Origin: Zantedeschia hybrid cultivar
Taxonomy: Eukaryota > Streptophyta > Magnoliopsida > Alismatales > Araceae
Assembly (NCBI GenBank): GCA_030544215.1
Contig: JARZZO010000002.1
Span: 28,953,395-29,017,394, forward strand
Direction: 5' to 3'
Length of the DNA: 64,000 nucleotides
In this document: positions 10,701 through 21,329 of the stretch, piece after piece
How positions within the stretch are numbered: position 1 is the first letter of the stretch
How the letters are laid out: the number at the start of each line of letters is the position of its first letter
Position numbers and translations under genes: made by a program
The notes under the pieces: model-generated
Seen by the model: only the letters and a program-made list of their open reading frames with translations
What the model was told of the DNA's origin: nothing
Database searches by the model: none

Positions 10701-11469
10701 TAATATAGCCGAAGCTATTACAGTCGGATTCCGAGATTAGAATCCGACAGTCGAAGAAGAAGACCGACAGGGATCCGGACCGAGACGAGGGCAGAGTGGG
10801 GCCGAGGCTCCGAAGTCGAAGGGTGCGCAAACGAAGACTTGCCGAGGGCGAAGCGGCCTTCGCAGGGCCGAAGGGGACCTGACTGGCGAAGGGCGACGCC
10901 GAAACCGGAGGAAGAAAAACCGAGGCCGGTGGCCAAGGACGACTCGGAGAGGTCGGCGAAGATTCAAACCGAAACCCCTTTAAGGAGAAGAACCGGTCAG
11001 TGAGGGTCCCGGGCTTCGGCTCAAGAGAACCCCCTCCGACGGCTAAGTTAGCTTTTGAAGAAGATTCGATTCAGAAGAGAAAGAAGAAGAAGAAGCTTTA
11101 ATGCTTTTGGACTATTGTCCTTGGTCAAGAAGACATACCTTTTGTAATAAATAGCCGTGTATTTATAACTGAGGATAGAGGTTACTTGGTTCTGGCAGCT
11201 GATATAGGACTATATTTTAGTTTACTGGTAAACCACCATAGTGCCTAACCCTCCCACCGGACTGCACCAGATACGGCTACTAGGCCGAAGGTTGGGGGCC
11301 GCTGTTGGGCCGAATGCCGCTAGTGGGCTGAAGCCAATTGGGCTGAAGGCCGCTAGCTGGGCCAAGGCCAATTGGGCTGAGGGCCGCTGATGGGCTGAAG
11401 GCTGCTAGGCCGCTAACGGGCCGAAGGCCGCTGGGCCGCTAATGGGCCGAATCGGATTCTGCTCCATCA
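10701..11469 (-). repeat. 3' LTR of element 1
   Basis: Matches 21330-22098 over its full length. Its outer edge reads TAATATAGCC where the partner LTR reads TGATGTAGCC, so the canonical TG terminus has mutated. A TATAAATA box on the minus strand lies at 11167-11160. The GCCGAAGGCCGCT-type repeats near 11290-11450 are internal to the LTR. Confidence 0.95.
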
Positions 11470-11486
11470 CATGGCCCCCTACTCTT
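11470..11486 (-). other. polypurine tract of element 1
   Basis: On the minus strand AAGAGTAGGGGGCCATG abuts the 3' LTR start TGATGG. This is the position and composition of the plus-strand primer of LTR retrotransposons. Element 2 has the equivalent tract at 33697-33713. Confidence 0.8.
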
Positions 11487-11819
11487 GTCGTTCTCAATTT
11501 TATGAAACGCCGAGAGTAAAATACGAAGCCCTTATGGAGAAATAACATAATTCGCACCTTTTCCGAAACTGTTATCACCTGTTTCAGAAACTGGGAGATA
11601 AGTCTTCGCCTTAAGTCGGCCGAGGGCTGGTAACAAACAGCCTCGTCTCAGGCCGGGATCCTGTCATAGACACCTTCGTCTTAGGCCGAGACTTGGTGAC
11701 GAATGCCTTCGTCCCCAGTTGCGAAAGGGCGAGTTTTCAGAGTACATCGGAACACCAGGTAAGAGCGGGAAAGACCTTGGGCTTCCCGCCTTCATGGTCG
11801 CGTCACAACAAACACAGGA

Positions 11820-11971
11820 CACGTGTTTCACATCGGCCGGGCTGCCGAAAGCACAAAAAGATCTCAGCCGTTAACAGCGATCACCCTGATCGCGGTCACT
11901 TCGGCTCTCTGCCCAAGACTTCACCTGGATCGCCGCCTCTCCGGCCTTCGGCACGAGGATCGGGACACGTG
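11820..11971 (+). promoter_or_regulatory. CACGTG (G-box/ABRE) sites upstream of antisense gene, element 1
   Basis: CACGTG cores at 11820-11825 (in ACACGTGT) and 11966-11971 (in GGGACACGTGGTG). The second lies 187 bp before the TATA box at 12158-12165. Element 2 has CACGTG at the equivalent distance. ACACGTGG is an ABRE-type bZIP site; a regulatory role is inferred. Confidence 0.5.
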
Positions 11972-12157
11972 GTGAGCATCCGGACAAATAGTCGAAGGCT
12001 TGGGCCACATCCGGCCGTTGATCGCCTCCTCTCAATCTGGCTGCCCGCTCGTCATCATGGCGAAGGATAGGAAACGCGTCAAGCATCCAAGCAGGGCGGA
12101 GCCGAGGGGTGGGAGGATCTCAACCGTCGGTTCAGCACTGGACCCCCTCAAGTCCCT

Positions 12158-12165
12158 TATAAATA
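12158..12165 (+). promoter_or_regulatory. TATA box of antisense gene, element 1
   Basis: TATAAATA, 394 bp upstream of the proposed start codon at 12552. The leader between them contains a donor-like AAGG/GTAAGCCTCAA at 12400 and an acceptor AAGCAG ending at 12450, both with counterparts in element 2. Confidence 0.65.
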
Positions 12166-12551
12166 CCAACTCCTCTCCCCCTGGCCACTGTTCCTTTGCC
12201 TTCTTTTTCCTCTGCGCATGTGCATCCCCGCGAGTAGCTTCCGCGAAAGCCTTTGCTTCTCCGGCAGTAAGTGCGCTATTGAGGGTGTTTGAGGACGCCT
12301 TGTCCATCGCCGGGGAGCTCTTTGTCGTCGGGAGTCGTCGCTGGGAAGTCCTTTGTCGCCGGGGAGGCTTTTTATCGCCGGGGAGATCCTAGTCTAAGGG
12401 TAAGCCTCAACTTCCGCCTTCCGCCTTCTCTCTTTTTCGGCCGAAAGCAGTTCTTCTTGCTCCTCATCCAGACCTTTCTTCTTGCTCCTCGTCCAGACCT
12501 CCCCAGTCTTCTATGTCATCTCCCTTTTATTTGAACTCCTTTCTTTCCGTT

Positions 12552-14854
12552 ATGGCAGACGAGGCAGAACCGGTTCCAGCTGCTGCTGAGCCTTCCACTT
12601 CGGGCCGTCGTCAGGCCGAGATGGTTTTGGATGTAGCTAGTGCCCTTGATGTTGAAACCATCAAGGTCATAACTAACTACTATCTGATTCTGTCTTGGAT
12701 GGTTCCCATTCGGCTCGGGAGGCGCACCAGAGCTAACACTGTTCGGCCGGGGAGCTTCTCGATCTATGAGTACAGCTTCCGGGCGGACTTCCACCTTCCT
12801 CTTCATTCTTTTGTTATAAATCTTTTGAGCTTTTACGGACTGGCCCCATCCCAACTCTTTCCGAATTCTTGGCGGACAGTCTATGCTTTCCTGGCCCTGA
12901 ACTCCTATCTCGACTTCAACCCCTCCGTAAATATTTTCCGCTATCTGTTCAAGATAAAACCTCAGGGGAAGTCTTCTTGGTACTGCTTCGTCCCCCGCTC
13001 CGGCCGGAGGATCTTCTCTGGGAAGCCCTCGTCCATTCATCATTGGAAGGAGGACTTCTTTTTCATTTCTCTACCGGAGGAGGATAAGAGTGTGTGGTCC
13101 TTCCCCACCAAATGGGCACCTTTGGCCAAGGGCCTTTCCGACCCACCCACCCTCAGCCCTGACCAGCTCGCCGACGCGCACCTCTTCGAGGACGAGGCTC
13201 CGTACAACATTGCGGAGCTTCTGTCGGACGAGGACATGCTCATTGAGATGGGAGCCTGGCCAGACCCGTCGTTCTCTCCTCCCCGGGTCCTCCCCTACCT
13301 TCCTCTCGAAGAAACCCCTGGGGAGGCCGAGGCGAGAGCTACCGTGACCAGGGCTCCAGCCGAAGCCTGTCCGGCCGAAGAGGGCGCCGAAGCTGCGGCC
13401 GGGGGTAAGTCGGCTTTGAGTCAAGTTGCATTTTGAACTGTTGCTAACTCTTTTTTCTGCTTTCAGAGATGTCTGGTCTCTGGGACCTGATCAGCCGGAT
13501 CTCCAAGCAGTCCGGACAGTCTCGACCGTCCCAGCTGCAGCCTGCGGAAGGAAGGATGGCAGGAGGAGTTTCGGCCCCCGGCGTACGGACCACGAGGCAG
13601 ACCGCGGCTTCCACCGAAGGCTGCGCTGCCGCAGTTGCTCTCGAGAGGGAGCGGCAGAAGGGGAAGGCGGTCGCCGGAGGTAGCGGGCGGCCCAAGAAGC
13701 GGAGCCGGCCGGATGATCCCGACGACAGGGAATCCGCCCCGGCGACCAAGAGGCCGGTATCGGGACGGGATGCGCCGCTCTCGTCCTCCCCAGCCGCAGA
13801 GGGGCGATTCTCCGTCGGCTATCGGGGCCGCCGCAGAGACGTTGTCTTACCCCTTCAGGGCGGCCGGGACTCATATGTCCTGGGAGTACGGGCACGAGCC
13901 TTGGCGCCCGGACACGGGGGTCTTCGTAGACGAGAGTCTGGATGACTCCCGGACGTGTCTACGCCTGGCTCGCGACTGGACCCTCCCGATGGTCGGGGAC
14001 GAGATCAAGGAACTTTCTTCGTAAGGCTTGTCCATACAGTGTGTCCGACACGCCGTCCAGGTGAGAGCCCCTTCTTCGTCCTTGCTCACTGTTTCTGTTA
14101 GAGGCTTCATCTCATGTTTTTCTTTCTTTCTTTCTTTCGGCTGCAGGCCGCGGTCATGTGCGAGGCCCTTGCTCGCCGCCAGACCATCATCCAGCAGAAG
14201 CTCCAGGACATCGACCAGGTTTCAGATCAGCTGGCTTCGGGCAAAGTGGCCTCGGTGCAGCGCAATCTCGAGGCCAACATCGATGTCCTTATCGGGGCGA
14301 ACGCGCAGTTGCGGTCCGAGCGGGACGAGCAGAAGGAGTTGATCCACACCACCTCAAAAGCCAAGAAGAAGGCCGAGAAGGAGCTGGAGCGGGCCCGGGC
14401 CGAGATCGTGTCCTTGAAGGCCGAGATCTAGGACAAGTCCAAGGAGCGGGAAGAGGAGCGCCGCCGCCACACCGAGGAGGTATCGGCTCTGAAGGCAGAC
14501 TTGGAGGCCAAGATCAAGGAAGCCGATGACGTCGCTCGCACGGCCGTGACGAGCTACAAGGAGGGCCCATAGTATGCCGACGAGATGCTGGAGGCCGGGG
14601 CTAAGGCGGCCTCGGCCATGTTCGATCTGGGGATGGCCATTGCCCAAAAGGCATGTCCGGACACAGATCTGACCGGCTTCGGCTACCCTACCGACGAAGA
14701 AGGCGAAGAGATCTTGGCCTGGTGGCGAGCACTCAAGGCCGAAAGAACTTCGGCTTCTCCGGAAGGCACCACGGCCGAACCGGACCATGCTTCCCCTCCG
14801 GCGTCTCCCGGCCAGGCTCCTATCGACGTGGATGGCGAGGATGCCGAAAGTTAG
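12552..14854 (+). pseudogene. antisense gene of Tat element 1 (PF04195-like plus coiled coil), broken
   Basis: Three exons on the strand opposite gag-pol: 12552-13404, 13467-14060 and 14147-14854, with GT-AG introns of 62 and 86 bp. Exon 1 encodes a region resembling the 'putative gypsy type transposon' domain PF04195 (landmarks R-P-G-S-F-S-I-Y, L-F-P-N-S-W-R, F-R-Y-L-F-K-I). Exon 2 is basic and Ser/Pro-rich, with S-R-T-C-L-R-L-A near its end. Exon 3 is a charged Glu/Lys/Arg/Ala coiled coil followed by P-T-D-E-E-G-E-E. Start chosen at MADEAE because the same ATG is conserved in element 2. Defects: a frameshift near 13750-13795, TAA at 14022-14024, TAG at 14429-14431 and 14570-14572. Grande-type elements carry antisense genes in this place; the protein's function is unknown. 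Confidence 0.8.
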
Positions 14855-14997
14855 TTCGGGAGCTTGTCCCGGTCATTATTTTTTGTTTTTCAAGATGCCG
14901 ATGCCAAGCATACGGCCCGTTTTTGTACTTGGCGTATATATAAAAATGATCTGCATTTGCTTGCTTCATGGCGCGTCTTTGAGTAGATAGCCGAATT

Positions 14998-15712
14998 CGA
15001 TTCTGCATGTGGCCGAAGCCATGCCGCTCCCGATACGGTTTGCATAGCCGAAGCCAGGCCCGGTACGATTTACATGGATTTGAGAATAGTGCCGCTTCCG
15101 ATACGGTTTGCATGGCCGAAGCCACTCCCTATACGGTTTAGACGGACTTAGAGAATAATGCCGCTCCCGATACAGTTTGCATGGCCGAAGCCACTCCTGG
15201 TACGGTTTACACGGACTTAAGAATAATGCCGCTCCCGATACGGTTTGCATAGCCGAAGCCACTCCCGGTACGGTTTACACTGACTTAGAAAATAATGCCG
15301 CTCCCGATACGGTTTGCATAGCCGAAGCCACTCCCGGTACGGTTTAGACGGACTTGAGAATAATGCCGCTCCTGATACGGTTTGCATGGCCGAAGCCACT
15401 TCCGGTACGGTTTACACGGACTTGAGGATAATGCCGCTCCCGATACGGTTTACATGGCCGAAGCCACTCCCGGTACAGTTTACACAGACTTAGAGAATAG
15501 TGCCGCTCCCGATACGGTTTGCATGGCCGAATCCACTCCCGATACGGTTTACACGAACTTAGAGAATAATGCCACTCCCTATACGGTTTGCATGGCCGAA
15601 GCCACTCCCGGTACGGTTTACACGGACTTAGAGAATAATGCTGCTCCCGATACAGTTTGCATGGCCGAAGCCACTCCCGGTACGGTTTACACGGACTTGA
15701 GAATAATGCCAG
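14998..15712. repeat. 68-69-bp tandem repeats, element 1
   Basis: About ten units at 68-69-bp spacing (AATAATGCC-type landmarks at 15222, 15291, 15359, 15427, 15496, 15565, 15634 and 15702). Each unit contains two related halves of about 34 bp built on CCGCTCCCGATACGGTTT and CCACTCCCGGTACGGTTT. The block fills the space between the ends of the convergent antisense gene and gag-pol. Long open frames through it in several phases are a by-product of a period divisible by three in many units. Confidence 0.95.
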
Positions 15713-15774
15713 ACACTTCTTCGGAACAACGAAAAATATATTCATGGTGTCTGGCTGAACCTCGGGAAAATACC

Positions 15775-16692
15775 TTACATAAAATAGCGCCGAAGGCGTT
15801 CCACATTCCAGGTGCGAGGGAGAGGCTGGCCCGAAAGGGTCTCCAGCCGATAGGCCCCTCGTCGGATTATTTCTCGCATGCGATAAGGGCCCTCCCGATT
15901 CGGAGAAAGCTTCCCTGCGGCTTCGGCAGGCTTGGACGCGTGAGCGTTCCGCAACACGAGGTTCCCGGCTTCAAAACTTCTGGGCTTCACTTGAGCATTG
16001 TGATATCTTGCCATGCGTTGCTGATATGCTGCTAGCCGAATGCGAGCTTGATCCCTCGTCTCTTCTACAAGATCAAGGTGATCCCTCAGGGCTTCATCAT
16101 TAGTCTTTAGATCGTAAGTAAGAACCCTCGGCGACGGCAAGCCGACTTCAATAGGAATAACTGCTTCCACCCCGTAGGCTATTCGGAATGGGGTTTCTCC
16201 GGTAGGGGTTCGGCTTGTTGTCCGATAGGCCCATAGAACGCTTGGCAGCTCTTTGACCCATCGGCCTTTAGCCTTGCCGAGGCTAGTCTTTAGTCCTCGC
16301 AATAGGCTTCGGTTAGTGACTTCGACTTGGCCATTTGTCCAAGGGTGGGCCACCGAAGCGAATTTGTACAGAATACCGAAGCTTGCGCAGTTGTCTTTGA
16401 ACCGGTGGCTGTCAAATTGCTTGCCATTGTCTGAGATGAGTGCCCGAGGGATGCCGTAGCGGCAGATGATGGATTTCCATACGAAATTCCATGCATTACT
16501 ATCAGTTATAGATGCGAGGGGTTTGGCTTCGACGCACTTGGTGAAGTAATCCACTGCCACAATAATGAATTTCCTTTGGCCGGTGGTCATGGGAAAAGGT
16601 CCCAAGATATCAATTCCCCATTGGGCGAAAGGCCAATGGTCTGATAGAGGTGTCAGGAACGGACGAGAATAAGGGAACTGAACCTCTGGCAC
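15775..16692 (-). pseudogene. integrase of element 1
   Basis: Integrase catalytic core: W-G-I-D-I-L-G-P-F (first Asp), I-S-D-N-G-K-Q-F (second Asp) and N-G-Q-V-E-V-T-N-R (Glu), giving the D,D-35-E triad that joins retrotransposon cDNA to chromosomal DNA. The C-terminal part (V-K-P-R-S-F, G-P-Y-R-M-R-E) ends at 15775 with TAA. It is out of frame with the zinc-binding part upstream because of a small deletion (about 7 bp relative to element 2) near 16660-16675. Confidence 0.9.
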
Positions 16693-17684
16693 TGATCACA
16701 GTAACGGACGAGAGCGGTTGCATCCTCTCGGAGCGTTGGCCACCAGTACCCTTGCCTCAAGAGTTTGTGGGTCAAGGCCCTTCCTCCCGCATGTGCACCG
16801 CAGATTCCTTCATGTACTTCTCGAAGGGCATAATCAGCTTCGGCCGGGCCGAGGCATCGAAGGAGTGGCCGGCCGAAAGACTTTTTATAGAGCATACCCT
16901 CCAGAATTAGAAAATGGGAAGAGCGTTGCCGGACGCGCCTTGCTTCCTTCGGATCGGACGGGACCTCCCCTCGGAGGAGATAAGCGATCAAGGGAGTCAT
17001 CCAGGTCTCTGCTTCGGATTCATTCACTTGCATGACCTTGGATTCGCCGATACTTGGCTCAGATAGTTCTTCTACTAATACCATTTGGCCTCCCCCCCCA
17101 TCCTGAGTTGATGCTAGCCGAGAAAGTGCATTGGCTCGAGCATTTTCGGCCCGAGGGATCCGCACGATCTCAAAAGAAATAAATTCAGCTAGGATTTTGC
17201 GGGTTACCTGGAGATAGGACGTCATCAATGCGTCCCGGGCTTCGTACTCTCCGGTAATTTGGTTGGCGATAAGCTGAGAATCGCTGAACGCCCTTATCCT
17301 TTATGCACTGAGCCTTCTAGCGGCCCGAAGGCCTGATATAAGGGCTTCGTACTCAGCGGCATTATTGGTAGCTGGGAAGGAGAAGCGCAGTGCATACTCC
17401 GTGACGACCCCTTTTGAAGATGCTAAGATCCACCCGGCGCCACTGCCCGAAGAGCATGCGGACCCATCAGCGTACAGTTGCCATTCATCCGCCGAGGACG
17501 AAGTAGCCGAAGCAACTTCGGCTTCAGGTGTAGCACTGACTTCCGGCTGAGTGGCCGAGGATGCTTCGGGAGTGAGCTCAGCAATGAAGTCGGCCAAAGC
17601 TTGAGCTTTTATTGCTGTCCGAGGCCCATAGGAGACGTCGAACACACCCAGTTCGATCGCCCATTTCGCTAGCCTCCCGGACAC
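16660..17684 (-). pseudogene. second RNaseH (aRH) and integrase zinc domain, element 1
   Basis: From 17684 leftwards: W-Q-L-Y-A-D-G-S-A with A-A-E-Y-E-A-L, F-S-D-S-Q-L and N-A-R-A-N-A-L-S, the RVT_3-type RNaseH typical of Tat elements. The fourth acidic residue is Asn here (Asp in element 2). Next is the integrase H2C2 zinc module ending C-D-Q-C-Q-R-F. An in-frame TAA at 17301-17303 splits it. Confidence 0.85.
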
Positions 17685-18815
17685 TTATGGCTGAGAGAGG
17701 ACTTGCCTCAAAGGTTGATCTGTGAAGACCTTTATTGAATGTGCGAGGAAGTAGGGCCAGAGCCTCCTCGCGGAAGCGACGAGGGCCAAGACCAGCTTTT
17801 CAAGAGCCGGATACCGAAGCTCTGCTCCGTGGAGGGCTCGGCTTATATAATAAACTGGCCTTTGGATACCATCTTCTTCCCGGACGAGGACCGTATTGAC
17901 AGCTGCTTTAGACGCGGCGAGGTAAACGAACAGTTGCTCTCCTTGAACCGGCTTAGACAAGACGGGAACGTCGGAGAGATAGGCTTTCAGCTGATCGAAG
18001 GCCGATTGACACTCGTCCGTCCAAGAGAAATTGCTAGCCTTCTTCAGCAGCTTGAAGAAGGAAAAACAGTAATCAGCTGCCCTTGACATGAAACGGCTTA
18101 ATGCGGCAATCCTTCCACTTAGCTTCTGAACCTTTCGGATGTTGGCCGGAGGGCGCATTTGGATAATAGCCACAACCTTCGCAGGATTTGCCTCCACCCC
18201 TTGACTGGTGACCATGTAACCGAGGAACTTCCCGGAGGCCACGCCGAAGGTGCATTTGGCAGGATTCAGCTTCATTTTATACCTGCACAAGGTGGAGAAC
18301 GTCTCGGCTAAATCGGCCAGATGGTCCACAGTAATGCGGCTCTTCACCAGCATGTCGTCGATGTAGACCTCCATATTGCGGCCGAGCTGTGGAGCGAACA
18401 TCTTGTTGACGAGACGCTGATAAGTTGCTCTGGCATTCTTTAGGTCGAGTGGCATCCAGGTGTAACAGTATAAGCCGAGGTCCGTTGTAAAGCTTGTCTT
18501 GTCCTCGTCGTCCGGATGCATTCGGATTTGGTGATAGCCTGAATAGGCGTCAAGGAAGCTGAGCAATTCATGGCCGGATGTGGCGTCCACTATCTGGTCT
18601 ATCCAAGGCAGCGAAAAACTGTCCATCGGACAAGCCTTATTAAGATTAGTGAAGTCTACACACATTCGCCACTTGCCATCTTTTTTAGGCACCATTACTA
18701 CATTAGCAATCCATTCGGGGTGATGCACCTCTCGGAGATGTCCCGCATCTAACCCCTTTTGTACTTCAGCCTGGATGGCCATCCTCCTTTCTTGATTGAA
18801 GGTGCACCGCTTCTA
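17685..18815 (-). pseudogene. reverse transcriptase and RNaseH, element 1
   Basis: RT with C-V-D-F-T-N-L-N-K-A-C-P, Q-I-R-M-H-P-D-D and the catalytic Y-I-D-D at 18363-18352. RNaseH follows (P-V-Y-Y-I-S-R-A-L, F-T-D-Q-P-L-R-Q). The region lies between two in-frame stops: TAG at 18813-18815 at the protease-RT junction and TAA at 17685-17687 after RNaseH. Frame and residues are otherwise preserved, so decay is recent relative to divergence of the family. Confidence 0.9.
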
Positions 18816-20365
18816 CTTGACCGGAGGTTGGTTTGGGTTGATGTGCAGTCGATGCTCTGCCACCTCCGGATCGACTCCTGTCATGTCCGAAGGAGACCAG
18901 GCGAAGACATCGAGGTTTTCCTTCAGGAATTCAATAAGTCTCTCGGCTTCAGTTTTCTCGAGGCCGGAACCTATCATTAGTGTTCGCCCTTCTCCCCCTG
19001 GAACTGGAACAGTTGTAAGTTCCTCTCCTGGGGATGCTTCGGCCGAAGATTCGATCAAAAGGGATTCGGTCGCAGCCTTCCCTTTGACCGAAATCATATA
19101 ACATTGTCGAGCAGCTTCCTGATTTCCCTTGGCCTCGCCGATTCCATGACCGGTGCGGAACTTCAGCTTCTGATGGAAAGACGAAGGTACAACTCCAATT
19201 CCTCCGATCAGCCTTCGGCCAAAGATGGCGTTGTAGGCTGAATCGAGTTTTACGACGGCAAAATCCGTTTCAACGGTCAACTGCCGAGGGGCTGTACCTA
19301 GGGTTACAGGTAGCTGGACGATGCCTTCTACTCGGCAAGGTGAACCATTAAAGCCGAATAGAGGCCCCCAGTGAGGCTTCATGTCAGCCTCATTCAAACC
19401 CATTTTTAAGAAACAATCATAAAAAAGTACATTAGGAGCACTTCCATTATCCACAAAGATACGATGAACATCATAACTTTTCATTACAGCATTTACAACG
19501 AGGGCGTCGTCGTGAGGGAACTGAACGTCTGTCAGATCCTCCTGGCCGAAGATGATGTCTTCTTGACGGAACCTCTTCGGGTCGACATCGATTGATGCTA
19601 TCTCTGCCGCAACATCGGCTCGACGACGCTTTGCTCCCTCTCCCGGTCTTCCGGATATCATCATAATCAACCCGGCATCGGGTCGTTGGTGTGATGCTTC
19701 TGCCGGGGCCAAAGTCATCTTCGGCTGAGGTGGGGCTTCTTTATCCGGGAGTTGTCGTTGCCTTGCTGCTTCGGGGATGTCCCGGTTCTGCCGCTGTTGA
19801 GGCCGCTCTCGCTGATACTGCGGTAGATGGCCTTCCCGGATGAGGCGATCAATCTCCTCCCGAAGGTGCCGGCATTCGTCAGTCGAATGGCCGGTTTCCC
19901 GATGGTACTCGCAGTATTTCCGGGGGTCCCTTCGGCGAGGATCAGTCTTGATACGCTCAGGTTGGCGAAGCATACCTTTCACCTCCATGAGCATCCGGGA
20001 GGGTGGAGCAGGTAGTGGCAGATACCGTTGCTGCGGATCCCGGCGCTTGTCTCGGTCCCACTCTTCCCTTCGGTATCGCTTGCGAGAGGGCTCCTGATCT
20101 TCTGGGAGAGGACGAACCACTGGAGAAGGAGCCGCCAACACTGCCTCGGCAGTACTCTTGCCCTTGGACATCATCAGGGCCTCTCGGTTGATGTATTTAT
20201 GGGCCCAAGCTACCAGGTCTTGGAAGGTGAGAGGATGACGCTTTCCGATGGAGCTGAGAAGCCCCTCGTCCGTACATCTATTGATTACGGCCGAGACCGC
20301 AATCGAACTATCCAGGTTTGGAATCTGGGCTGCTTCGGCCTGGAATTTGGTAAAATACTCTTGGT
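18816..20365 (-). pseudogene. gag C-terminus with zinc knuckle and protease, element 1
   Basis: A nucleocapsid-type knuckle with spacing C-x2-H-x4-H-x4-C (C-E-Y-H...H...C) lies at about 19913-19872, as usual in Tat elements. The aspartic protease has F-V-D-N-G-S-A-P-N at about 19457-19430, with Asn in place of the usual Thr after the catalytic Asp; element 2 has the same. Downstream is a linker with W-S-P-S-D-M before RT. It is separated from the gag N-terminus by a frameshifting deletion (about 10 bp relative to element 2) near 20365. Confidence 0.85.
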
Positions 20366-21295
20366 CGGTCCTTGCCGAATGGCAAGCAGACTAGCCGAGG
20401 TTTTACATTGCCTAGTGGCATCATAGAATTGGTCGATAAACAGCTGGCTTAATTGTACTAGAGAGTGAACGGAATTGGGGGCCAACGTCTTAAACCAAGT
20501 CAAGGCTATTTTTTCTAGGGTGAGGGGGAAGAGACGACAGCGAACTGCCTCAGAAACCCCTCGGACGGAGAGGTAGGAATTAAATCTCTGGAAGTGGCAG
20601 ACCAGATCTGTCATTCCATCATACAAAGGCCCTTTCGGCAGTTTAAAATTGGAAGGTACCTCGACGGCCAGAAGTTCTGGAGAGAAAGGAGTTTGCTCCA
20701 GAATAGTGCTGGCAAGAGGTGCTCCATACGGCCGAGACACAATTTGCTGCATTTCTTTCCTCATTGCCGTCAGTCGCCGGTCCAGATCCGGGGTGGTTGA
20801 AGTAGTGACCGAACGTCCTTCGGCTTTAGTTGGATGAAATCCGAACGAAGCATAATTCGGCTCCGTTAGAATATAACTAGCGCGAGGAATTTGACCTTGC
20901 GGCCCGAGTGGCTCACTGCGTACCGAAACCGCTTCGTCGTGGGACGCCCGCGAGGGTGTTGGTTCTACCCTAGTGGCTTGAGTAGGAAAGTATTGAGCAG
21001 GAGGAGGCGGTACCTGCTGTGTAGGCTGATTCAACAATCCCATATGTTGAGCGATAGCAGACACCATATCCCGCAATGGCGCCAAAGTGGTGACAGTAGC
21101 AGCCAGTGTAGCCACTTGCTGTTGAAGCTCTTCCACTCGATCGTCTCTGGGAGGGAGAGACTCTGGTATTGCCTGAAGGACGGAACCTTGCGGTAGAATA
21201 GATGGAGTACCTTCGGCATGGAGTGTCTGTGCCGGAGTAGCTCGTATATCCGCCTCGTCTTGACTGGATCGTCTAGTCACCGGACGATGAGACAT
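20366..21295 (-). pseudogene. gag N-terminal part, element 1
   Basis: Starts at ATG 21295-21293, 16 bp beyond the PBS. Contains a short heptad-like stretch (E-E-L-Q-Q-Q-V-A-T-L), a Pro/Gln-rich linker, then the retrotransposon gag domain (Y-D-G-M-T-D, H-F-Q-R-F-N-S-Y, A-L-T-W-F, L-F-I-D-Q-F-Y). This capsid-like protein packages the RNA. The frame is lost at about 20365. Confidence 0.9.
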
Positions 21296-21310
21296 GACCT
21301 CTTGTTGAAT

Positions 21311-21327
21311 TCCCACAGACGGCGCCA
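21311..21327 (-). other. primer-binding site of element 1
   Basis: Minus strand TGGCGCCGTCTGTGGGA, two bases inside the 5' LTR end. TGG matches the universal tRNA 3' CCA. Element 2 has the identical 17-mer at 23771-23787. I cannot name the tRNA with certainty. Confidence 0.8.
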
Positions 21328-21329
21328 CG

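Noticed and set aside
14966..15745. Proteins made of repeated C-K-P-Y-R-E-W units on the minus strand and G-T-V-Y-T-D-L units on the plus strand
   Set aside because: They are translations of the 68-69-bp DNA repeat in several frames; no start context, and the same happens at 29311-30012.
16253..20837. Many plus-strand open frames across element 1 gag-pol
   Set aside because: Shadow frames opposite recognisable retrotransposon domains; the only supported plus-strand gene in the element is the antisense gene at 12552-14854.
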